A stretch of 64,000 bases of DNA from Phoronis australis (taxonomy: Eukaryota; Phoronida; Phoronidae): positions 8,010 to 72,009 of the forward strand of contig NMRA01000398.1 in assembly GCA_002633005.1 (NCBI GenBank), given 5' to 3'. Shown here in pieces: positions 48,801-60,800 of the stretch (the stretch's first letter is position 1; the number at the start of each line of letters is the position of its first letter). The translations under genes were made by a program, and so were the position numbers. The notes under the pieces are model-generated. The model was not told the DNA's origin. It ran no database searches and saw nothing but the letters and a program-made list of their open reading frames with translations.

Positions 48801-51800
48801 ATGTTTAATCGATTTTCGTGGACGGGACAGGAACTGAAGCATGTTTTTGGCCACGTTGCAGATTTTCGTCCGTCCCCAGCCCCAAGATTTGAGACAGACA
48901 AAGATGTTCTAAGAACACATTTGGTGTGACAGAGCCCTTTATATTTTTGAAATACGTGTAAACACGCGATCATAAATCTCAATTTACACACTTGATATTT
49001 TGCATTAGCCTTAGTATTCAAGAACCCGAGTGTTTAGAACGTCAGGACTATCCGTAAAGGGGCAAAAGTCGAGTGGGAACGGACTAAGCGTCGCACAATA
49101 TAAATAAGAACAGTTTTGTAGTCGAGGCAAGGCTTAGGACAAATTGGCTTAGGGATGCGTAAGAATCTTGCAAAAAGCAAGACCACAAAAAATCACTCTG
49201 CGTGTAACACGTATGCTGGACACTTGGATAGCCAATTACAGTTATTAGGTGGTTTGTCTATAAAGTTCCGGTCTTTAATTAAAAATAACATTCACTATCT
49301 CCGATCCATAAGCGAAGATTTCCCAATGTAAGTATTTCGCGTTTGTTCATAAATCTGGGAAACGCAGTCCAGCAGTTTCCTCTCGTGTCCACTTTCCACC
49401 CGTTTCGCCAAAAACATTAAAACGTGCTCAAGAACGAGTTTGGTGCTATGTACATGTGCATTAACTTTCACAAACCCTTGGTGTGTATTACCATTTAATT
49501 CTATTTAATGAACATGACACTCTATAGAAAATACAAGGTATTTATGGCTGCGTATTTGGAAAAGGAAAGAGTTATATGTAGGTAATCTTACCTTCCACAG
49601 TTGTTCCGACTATTACTTCATAATGGTGAATACCGCTGTCAGCATCGCTGAAAGTTTCATCCCAGCGTGCATAGATGGCGCTGGTTGATTGTGTGAATTC
49701 AATATCTACGTTGTCAGACACTGAAACGGTATCCCACACTCCGTAACCCCTAGCAACCCTCGGTGGTGTGAAGTCAACACGGACTCCGTCCGACTCAACC
49801 TCAGTATACTCATTTGCGTTCCACCAGAAACGCACGTATAACGAATAATCTTCACCTTGGAGAAGCGCCTTGTTATATGGCAAACAATACACAGCAGTCT
49901 TCACAAGACCGTTGTCAAACACAAACTTTTCCGTGAGAAGATTCAACAAACCAGTGCCCATGCCTTGTGTCTTCTGTCCAAAACCCCAATCGTAGCGAAA
50001 GGCACTGGCCTGGAGCGACCAAGTACCGGCGAGACACTTATCAGAAGCCGTGAAGTCTTTATCATTGTTAATATCCAGTCCGTCGACAACTTTGAGATTG
50101 CCAGGGCCTGCCGTACTTGTACAAGCTTGTACATTGCCATCATGTCTACAGTTGTAAAATGTTCCGCCATATTCACCGCACGAGCAGACTTTCTTGCACC
50201 CAAAAACTACGCAGGAATGTCGCTGAATAAATAAGTTATCGGGTGACACAACTTTAACAGAGGTCTGACCAATATCTGACGTCAAACCAGCCCCATTGAC
50301 TGCGTAAATGGTGATGTAGACCACGTCACCGACATTTACATTACTGGTGAGTGAAAACGTCTCGCTCTGAACTGCGGAAGAGGAATCGTGAGCGACGTCT
50401 GTGGGTTGCAATACATCAAACTTATGATAGTTAGTGCCAAAGGCCACCACATACTTGTCAACACCAGACTGGCTGTCGTAAAATTCCACCCATTCTAAGA
50501 TAGCCGTCGAACCACCGCCTCCATAAGTTAGTGTGTGCCTGAAGTGTCCCAAATGTGGAGGTGTGGAATCCATTAACAAAGGGTTAGATGTCGAAGTAGT
50601 ACAGAGTCCAGCCGCATTACATCCCGTGACTATTGCCCAGTAACGGTCACCATCTGCCATCTGTCGATTGCCAGCTAAAACAACAGTCACACGAGATGCC
50701 GCGTCCAGATCGTATTCGGTGACGGGGTGCTGATTGTCATCATGTGATTTAACGTCGACAACGTGACGAACAACAGGACTCTCCCCGTCAGTAAATTCCC
50801 ATTGAACACGAATTAGTGAAGGGTCATATTGAGTGTTGGCCTTACGTGACATACCATCCACATTGAATGACGGTGCCGTCTGTGCAGTCGGTGCTGTGTT
50901 ATCAATAATAAAATGTTGAGATGACACGATAGTAACGTGATCAGCATTGTTTGTTGCCTTTATTTTAACGTACAATTTTTTATGGGGTGTAAGTGACAGG
51001 CCGCCTTTGTGAATCTGTGATGCGAGATAGGCGTTAGTGTACGAGATCTCGCTGCAATCTTCACCATCATCCGTACCGATGCACCATTCGTACTGACGAA
51101 TATATGAATGCGGATCATTGAATCCGAACCAGCGGATGGAGATGGAAGACCTAAAAATTATGAAGGGCGTTTTTCATATGTTATGTCATGCTCCAACTAC
51201 TAAAGCACCTAAAAATCATGTACCAGATTGTAGTATTCGGGTTGCACACATGCACCTATGCATATTGATTTGAAAATGAGATCCTAACAACACAGCTGGG
51301 CAAAATCTCCATTCAGTCCTGATCAAATTATTGACTATTTGATCTAAATCGTGAAACATTGGCTATGTACGTTACTTATATTTAGATTATAATAAAAGTA
51401 CGCATGAGTACAATTCTCTGCCGATAAAGTAATTTTCATACTTAAGTTAAGCTAAAAAATAGGTAAATATTGACCACTCACGTTTCTGCCTGATACGTGG
51501 AATGGAAATCGTCATATCCTACTTTCACGACGCCAGGGAGTGGTGGAGAATTGTCGGCGATTACACCGTCAGATGTCGCTGTCTCACACATGTTGATCTC
51601 GTTACATGCTTTGACAGTGACATAGTACTTCTCACCGGGAAAGAGCTTCATGATGACTGTATATGCTAGAATAAATCCAATAAATGTACACCACTTAAAA
51701 AATAAGGCATCACGGTGTAAAAATAAAGTTCTTTACTATAGACAACCTCCGTAACGAGCTGCAAAAACCATGTAGATGCCCACAGGTTACTGTATCTGAC

Positions 51801-54800
51801 AAGTGTGCTTCACCGTACTGGCTTCACCGTACTGGCTTCACTGCAAGCCGCATTCACACTTGAGGAACTTCAGACAAGATCGTCCACTGAAGTGCTAACA
51901 CATGCCAGTTACAGTCAAGCATGGTAATATTACGGCTTAAGCGCTGCATGACTCGAAACATTTTTAACTGATTCTTTAGAGGAATTGGTTACAGCTGGAG
52001 TAACATTTTCCCCCAATATCAAGCCAGCACGCCAATACTACATGAACTAAATATGCTAAAACCTTATGTCTCCCATTTTGAGGTTTGAGGGACGGCCTGA
52101 TCTACCATATCCATTACAAAAAGCATCCTTCAAACGGAAGCCTTCTATATACCTTCTCCTAATATGAACGTGCACATTTTCAGTTCAAACCCCTTACAAA
52201 AATGAACTTAAGTTTTTCGCAAACTTTAGTTTTTCCAATTATAGAAACTTAAGTTTTCCTGACTTCTCAAGTTTTTCAGAAAACTGGAGTTTTTCATATG
52301 TGGAAAACTTGAATTTTCTAAAAACTCTAAGATTTCTATGTGATGAAAATTACGTCTTCAAGTTTTTAAAATTTGAATATTGTGAAATATTTAATTTTTT
52401 GTTCGAAATTTTCTCATTGTTTTCCAACAAAAAAATCTTGTTTGCTCATGCAAAACCCATCATCTCATAAAAATGTTGCCTGAATGTTTCCTTAACATTT
52501 ATATACATGTAGATACAAACCATATAACGACGAACGTTTAACCTAGTCAGTACAAATTTAGTGCAATTACGTAATCATCATCGCAGGTCCTTGTGAATTT
52601 AAATATAGACGAACATCCGGTGACCAACAGCAGTAAGAATGCACCCAATGTTCATCCCATGAGACACTTACTACACAATGTAATCAATAGAACTCATGCA
52701 ATTCTTAAAAAGACGTAGTTATTGTGCAAGTTTCCTTTGTGTTGAGTTGTATTCGTAAGGCAATTTCCACCGGAAGTCAACTGTTTGAATTTTATATCCC
52801 ACAATCGAAGAAAAAGTCGTGTGTCGGCTAGCCCGCGACTGAAGTTTACATTACTACGAGCAGAGCCTGAAAGAAGACATTTCAGAAGTTTTGGAAGTCA
52901 GGTTAGTGCCATAGAGCGTTCTAAAATCGATTGGCCACAATCGGTGCTGTGATTTCCACCGAACGTGTTATGTTCAGTTGTAGGCAATGACCATCGCCTC
53001 CGTTGGCCCGACCAGAGGCGATGCAACAACTATAGTAGGCAATGACCATTGCCTCTGTTGGCCCGAACCAGAGGCGATGCAGAGGCTATAGGCGCTCTGT
53101 ACGCCGGAAGCTTTTCGGCGAATTATGCCTCGTACCGACTAAACCATCCGAGTCACGTTGTTATAAATACTTTTTACGCATAGGAGGTTGTCGATGTGTT
53201 AAATTCCTTCCAACTCGAACAAATACTCCCGTTATGAAACTTTTTCTTCGAGCAGTCCCTATTTCAGTTCCCAAAATCGTGAAATCAATATTTTCATTTT
53301 TTTAACCAGTCCAAAGGTCAGAAGTTGCGGACCTACCGGCGAACTTTGAAAGCTGAAGTTCCCGCCCTTCGCGTACGTGTTGCCGGGAACCAGCCGTGCA
53401 TTTGCCGTGTTGTTAAACATTAAAATGTCCAATATGTTCACAAAGACTATTAAATGTCATATCAACAGCATTTATTTTTATCAAATACAAACAATAATTC
53501 ATTGAAATACAATCAGTTTCAAGTAACTTTTTAGAACTTAAGTTTTTCAAAATTGGAGTTGTATAAACTTAAGTTTTACAACTTAAGTTTTTCAGACTAA
53601 AAACTTAAGTTTTTCAAAAACTTAAGTTATGAAAACTTAAGTTCGTTCCAAAAAAAACTTGTTCAAAAATACTGAAGTTTTTGCCAAAAACTTAAGTTTT
53701 TCAGACCAAAAACTTAAGTTTTTCGATGAAAGCTTAAGTTCATTTTTGTAAGGGAAATCTTGCCTTATACGATGGCATATGTAAAATCCACACACCTGTC
53801 ACGTCACCAACGCTCTCGAAAGTATGGGCATCCTTTTCCCCGCGTTCCGTTCCTACAGCAACGTAATACCTAACACTTGACTCGCCATCTTGAAAGCCAA
53901 ACCAATTGGCTGATATCTTTGTGGTGTCTTGTTGATAATCCCAGTCGCCCTGTTAAAGAATAATTGACCTTCAAACACATTATTATCTTAAGGCATACGA
54001 TTATTATAAACCCCAAATCTGTCGAGTCTCTGGGAACCAGCTTAGGAATCGACTGATGGATTTCGTAATGAGTTTCTTTGAATAAAGGTTGAGAAATACA
54101 AAAGGCAGCGAAATCCGCTAAACCAGAATTCTTATACAGCCGATGGCAAGGAACGTTGGTCATGCGGATAGCTTTGGGTTTCCCCTTTTCGTTAGAGATC
54201 CATTCACACTACAAAATTGTAAACATTGTTTTACTGAGTTCATCCCATACAATTACAGGGGTGTGTTTTGGGAAGAGTGATTTAAGACTAAAGACAAAAT
54301 TTGGTCTTACACTCCACATAAGTATTTCTAGAAAATAATTAATATCTTTTGAGCAAGATGTCAGTGCCTGAGAGTATAGACATAACTGCTAGTTACTTAC
54401 ATAATTTCTAGGCTATTGCACTCATAATTACTTGGTTAAACCATTATTCAGCAATTGCAATGTGGGAGCATAAGAACAGTCTCTTGTTCAGTAACGCAAG
54501 GACCTCGCTAAAAAGCAAGACTTCGCGAGATTACGTGAGAAATTGCCGTGCGTTTCAAATAAGAACACGTGACTTTGACAAGGTTTTAGCTAGGTCCTAG
54601 CGTAGGTCCTAGCGTCTACTGAACGCACGCCAGATTTCGATCCTAATTAGGTCTTTTGTCACTTTTCATGAAATCGACCCCTGGCGTGCGTTCAGTAGAC
54701 GCTAGGACCTACGCTAAGACCTAGCTAAAACCTAGTCAAAGTCAAGAGTTCTCATTTAAAATGCACTGCAATATATCACGTAATCTCGCGAAGTCTTGCG

Positions 54801-57800
54801 TTACTGAACGGGAGGCTGGTCTACTGCTGTCTGCTGTTTCACTATTTTCTACCATTTAAGGACAATGCTCAGTCAAAACATTTCCTCAATATGTCTGAGC
54901 TGATAGCCTGGTTTGAAGTCGTTGATTTTCCCGACAGCCGTCATTTGATTCGCCTCAAGCCTAGTAAATGAGAATATGTAAGCTCCAAACGAGAGCGAGT
55001 GCTCGCGCGCACGCATGTGCGTGTGTGTGTGTTTGTGTGTGTGTGCGCGCTAGTTAATATGGGTAGTGATAGACGTTATTTCATTTAAAAAATGAAACGA
55101 ACTAGACGTAAACAGAACTTAGTTTACTTTGAAGGAATTGTAGTTGTCAATACCTCATCAACAATGTCTAAGCGCTAGATGACATAACCGTCTTCAGACA
55201 GGTAAACTCAACTCTATTCGGTAACCTGTGTTATATTCATGACTCATGCACTTAACGCTCAGTGTAGGAGACTACATAGCCTTGACAATTACTTAAAAGT
55301 TCATGCTTTTGTTCCCGCACATCACTTGGCTTTATTACGTGTTGACTTACATCTGTAGCATGGAAATAACCGACTGGAATTTAATGCAAAACTACTAGTA
55401 AGAGACTGCGGAAGAGTACAGTGTTTGAGAACATGACGTCGTTTCCTGTATCTGTAAAATTTGTGATAACGGAGCAACAAAGGCAAAAGAGGATGCAGTA
55501 TCCAGATAGAATTATAAGTTATCTGTCCTGCTCACAACTCACTTGTTTTCTGTCGGGTCCGTCGTAGACGTATCCCTTGGCTGGTCCTGTTGTGTCACAC
55601 GTGAAAACAGGAGAGGTGCCTGCAGCGGAAAGCCCTATCACATTTGTGGCCTGAAAGTTACAGAAAAGCTGCACAATAACAATCAAACTCACACAGATAC
55701 CAAAAAAAAAAAAAAAAAAAAAAAAAACAGCCAAGAAACGTACAACTCACAATGAGGCATAACTCTCAACTTTAAATATTGTCGACTTTAATCACTTACC
55801 TGATCTTTCAGCCAAATAACGTTGATAACACATGTGATTGGATTGAAAAAATCGGCACCCGAGAACCAATCAAACGTTCTAGAGTGTTGACGTCGGGAGA
55901 CTGAATCAGTAAATAAAGCCAACACAAAATAGACACTACGGTATGCAATAAAACAGTTGCCATACGTACAAGTATTTGCGCGTAGTATTGGTGACCTTCT
56001 ACGAGAGGAAGATCTTGGAAGGTGACAAAATTATGTGAAGCTTCGGTGAAAGCGACGACGTCCTGACTGCGCGGGTGGGTTCCTATGGCAACCCTGTACG
56101 TGATTAAAGCACTGTGGGGGTCACTAAATGCTTCCCAATGAATCTCCAATCGGTCGCAACGAACCATCGATTGATGTCGAGCTAGGCTCCCAACCCGAAC
56201 AATGTTGGCTTGTGGGGGAGATGTGTCAACAAAAATTCCGTGTGAAACTGCATTGGTTGATAGCCCCACGTGGTCAATAGCTGTAAAATATGTAAATAAC
56301 ACGTGTAAATAGTCAAGACAAGCTGACGAGAGTGCAAGTGTGATATTGACATCTTTTACTCAGTATCATAGACATTACCTCTGACAGAAACATAGTACGT
56401 CTTCCCAGATTCCAGATTAAGACCTGTTGCAGTGGTGCCCAGAGATTGACCAACGTCAACGAATGCGCGTACATCCACGGCGCCTGGAGTTGTTCCTTAA
56501 AATAATATGTTGTAATTACAATCACTACATTGAATAACAACGGCATAAATTTAAAGAGTCCAAAAATGGCAAACACTTAAAACACGAAGTTTCGATTAAT
56601 TTTTTTAGCATCTTCATCAACCTCTCTGACCAAAAAGTAATGCATTACTGGAGCTTACCTATTCCATATTTGTATGTCTTAATTCCTGAAGAATGGAACA
56701 TAACATCAGCCACAGATTCTTCAATGTCGGCGAAGCCCCACCACTTGATGACAAGTTCACGGTTGTTTTGCGTGTATCCTTGTCTCAGCGTGTCTACAGT
56801 GACAAATCCTCGGCTTGGCGGGCTCGTATCCACTATATAACCATTACTGCACATGCGCAGTTCTGGAAGAAACTCCTTTGACTTTTCTCGACTCACTATC
56901 GTCTGGTTGCTGTGGACACAAGTGTAGTACTTTCGTCCGTGTTGTAAATTCAAGCCAGTGAACGTGACGAAATTGTTGATAGTCTGGATTTGGTCTCCAA
57001 TGCATTCTTTCATACCGTGGGCGCAACCGAAAGGCATTGGCATAGTTGCATTAGTTCCGTTTACTTTATGACCAGTGAGATTATACGAATACTGAATGTA
57101 GTGGTGGACAGCCCCTGGTGTGTCTGTTATATACCAAATGTACCATGGATATTGAAGACCAGTCACAGCAGCGGAAACAGACTTTGTGTCGTTAATATAG
57201 TCCTTGTCCAAATTATGGAGAACACGAGCCTTTTCACCGAGTTTCACGCTGTTTACGAGATCACGTACACCCAACGTGGTTTGCAGATCGAAAATATAAT
57301 GGCCCTCGTCTATCCCACTGTCCGATATTTCAAAGGTTAAAGGCGATGATGCGATAGAAACAGCTCTTAGAGGATTGTATCCTTTCACAGAAAAGTAGAT
57401 TGCTTTCAGTGGTCTATGTTTCAGATGCATTTCGTGGGTCACCTGCAAAATCGTGGTTCAAATATAATAAAACCTTTTCGAAATTAGGAACTTGACTTTG
57501 GTAGGTTGAGAAATAATTCGATATTCTTATGACTTAGAAAAGTACAAGGTGATATGTTAACGAGAGGCCAAAACAGAACACGGTCAATGAACATGAGTGT
57601 TTTTTTAAGTGACTTTATTCCTTCACGCATGTCTGAAAAACATTGTGTTGAGCATTTTGTGTGAAATTGTAATGTAATTAAGGTTATGTGGGACTTTATA
57701 GACAACTGTGTATTCAGACAAATGTCTTCAAAAATTTTGATTCTAACTCAATTAAAAATATGTTTTAAAGTTGAAAGCACATGGAATTTTATAACTAAGA

Positions 57801-60800
57801 TTGTCATTAACTGGATAAGTGACCAGGTGTTTTCACTAAACTTTAGGGCAAAACAAAGGCTCATATACATGAAACTAACGTTATCAAGAACGCGCTAATT
57901 TCTTTTGTTGTAAATATTCAAGACCAAATCTCATTGACACTGTTAAAGTTTTATCATTTGTCATTTCATTTTCGTTTTAAGCCATTTTCATTGTTTTCAT
58001 CAAATTGTAAAAATTCTATCTTGTACAGCCCTTCACTGCATGTAAAATTGAAACACTTAAATATCTTAATAGTGTTTTGGAGATTGGAATGGTTTTTGAA
58101 ACTCTCATTCGATAACAATCCAATCAGTCGGTGTTGTTGTTGTTGCAAAATTTTCAAAATTTGTGTATAACTGTGAAGTTATTGCACGTCGGTTAAAGAA
58201 ACACAGTTTGACCAATACGCTTGTAAAAACTTAGAGAGTTACACATGTGAAGTAATATTTACTTGAATAGTGGCCTTGGAGAAGGAAGTGGATATGTTTG
58301 TCCAAGGAGTGATTGGAGCAACACCGTCTGGTTCTGACGTCACAGCCCACTGATGTTCCATCGCTTTGCTCTGTAGAGTTCCCTCGGTCACTAAAAATGG
58401 TGTCCACTCAGCTTCTATGAAGATCGTCATGCTGTCTCCAACTTTGGTGGCGTTGGCAACAACAGCTTTGACATTGGACGGTTGTACGTTAGTGTTGTAA
58501 ATCATAACGCCACTTGAAGTTACTGCTGGCAGACATTTTGAGTGAAAACACATGGCAACCCTTAAATGATACTGTTTCCCGTTTTGCAAGTTTAAGTTCC
58601 CCACGACATAGCTGTTAACTCGACCCACGTTTTTATTAGACACTATCAAGCCAACTTCACTACACGAGATGTTATCTGCAAACTGGCTGCAGTCATCTTC
58701 GACAACTGATAGTGAGTAGTGGGTGAAATGTGAGTCAAGATCACCGGAGTGGCGCCACCATCCGGCCAAGTGTTGTCGTGACGCCTGATAAGTGGTATCA
58801 TCGGAGCAAGATGACAGCACTGCACAACCAGGACCGTCAAATACCTGGAGTTGTGAATGGTGGGAAGACGGATCGATGACTTTTACCCCGTCAGACGACA
58901 CGGTTGCATTCCCGACAGATCCTTTAGCTGATACTGTGACGTAATATGACGTCTTGTCGGAAAGTGTCAACCCTGTGAAACAATGAGAAGTTGCATTGCC
59001 GACATTTGTGAAAGACTGGACATCCGACTGTGCCTTTGTCGTGCCAATGGCGACGTCATACGTTAATGTATCTCTGTAGTGCTCAAAACCTGACCACTTC
59101 GTACATAATTTGGATTTGCTGAATTGAAAATCAATGTCCGATTCGTGTTTAATATCCGTGTTGTCTTCGATATCGTATACAACTCCAGGTCTAGGAGGGG
59201 TAGTTGTTGGTAGGCGGAATCCTGTTGACTGGAAAATGGCGGATATCTTAACTGTGTTAGAGACTTGGATGGAGAAAAAGTATTCCTTGTCTGACTCGTG
59301 GTCGTGATCAACAAGTGACTTGAGGGGAAATCTTGCCTGGTATGAACCGGCACTATCTGTGATGTTGGTAAACTGTACAAGCTCTTGCGGATTGGTTGAG
59401 GTACCTTGAACATTGAATTAATACACGTGTTAGGGCCTATCTAAAAGTAAAACAAGATCATATTATCCATCAACGATGTCGACCCACATATTCAGTAACT
59501 GCAGAAGCTGAATAGCAAACATTGGAACTTGATTTCTTGAGCGTATACATGTAGTTGTACTCTAGCACAATTTGGAACAATTTTCAAGCCATAACTGGTG
59601 CCCTATAAAAAAACTGACTTAAGAGTCAAGACCAAACGTTTGTATAACTTAAGATCAAAATTCGGCTAATTTCAAAACCGTAGACGAAATTTCAAATCAG
59701 CTAAGCCTTTTATGAACCCAAATCGGATTGTGGCGTTTATTTGTAACTAAGACTCTGAGAAATTAGGTGGTCTTTGACATAGGTTAGCATACAAACTACA
59801 AGTAGGCTTTTGCCAACTGTTGCAAATTCATAAAACTAAGGCAGACGGTGTGTGAAACACGATTTCAAGAATAAAGTTGGCGTTGAAACTCTAAATGGGA
59901 TCTTTTTACATTTTGGATACAATTGGGATCTCGTTTATTTGAGAAAACCCTGGCATGGCTGGAAAATATCAATTGACATGTGTCCATGATAGCAAGTAGA
60001 AGCATATATTCAAGAAAACAACAACGGTTTTAAAACTTGAATGTTTCGGTGTCATTTATTAAACACCATCCTCAGAAGTGATAATACAGTGGCCACCTAG
60101 CTTGGCCCAGCAACAAGTAATGAAGCACAGATACAGTCAGTTACAGGGAGTGACTATGAACTAGACCAACAATGACAACCTGTGGTGTGTCAGTTGCCTA
60201 TTGAGATTGGGTTTGCACCAACTGATGTGTAAAGCCTCACGAATTTTAAACTTCTTTGTTGTTACTGCCTGGTCTATTATTGCAAAGTCATTGAAAGAGC
60301 TCTGCTGATAACAAAGATTGGAGCTCTGTAGGTGAATATTTACATGTGAATTTCTGTCATATAAATTCTGACAGAAATTCACATGTAAATATTCACCTAC
60401 AGAGCTCCAATAATCGTTATCATGAGTGCTCTTTCAATGACTTTGCAATAATAGACCAGGCAGTAACAAGAAAGGAGCTTAAAATTCGTGAGGCTTTACA
60501 CATCAGTTGGTGCAAGCCCAATCTCAATAGGCAGCTGACACACCACAGGTTGCCATTGTTGGTTTAGTTCATTATCACTCCCTGTAACTGACTGTATCTG
60601 TGCTTCATTACTTGTTGCTGGGCCTAGCTAGGTGTCCACTGTATTGTCACTTCTGAGGATGGTGCTTAATAAATGACACCGAAACATGTCAAGTTTTAAA
60701 ACCGTTGTTGTTTTCTTGAATTCACATGTGCATTTAGTAGTCCGCACTGCACTGTCTCCCCGAGTTAAGGCAGCTTTGCCGGTTCTAGAATAGAAAGCAT

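Larger units (their letters stand above)
51666..53795 (-). other. Large modular gene intron hosting a TIR transposon
   Basis: 2.1 kb, of which 52191-53754 is a single TIR element. The remainder has no coding signal. Confidence 0.7.
60010..60719. mobile_element. Head-to-head pair of Penelope-like element 3' ends
   Basis: A 710-bp palindrome with arms 60010-60359 and about 60369-60719 around a spacer of about 9 bp. Each arm, read outward, encodes a related peptide: FNDFAIIDQAVT, KIREALHISWCKPNLNRQ. REAlHI followed by PxLNRQ is the C-terminal end of the GIY-YIG endonuclease region of Penelope-like retroelements. Downstream in each arm is a hammerhead-like core. The right arm carries small indels relative to the left. 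Only element ends are present: no reverse transcriptase is seen. Confidence 0.75.

Noticed and set aside
59063-59413. 116-codon minus frame starting MFKVPQPIRK
   Set aside because: Out of frame with exon 4 of the large gene, which reads through the same DNA in the phase required by both neighbouring exons.
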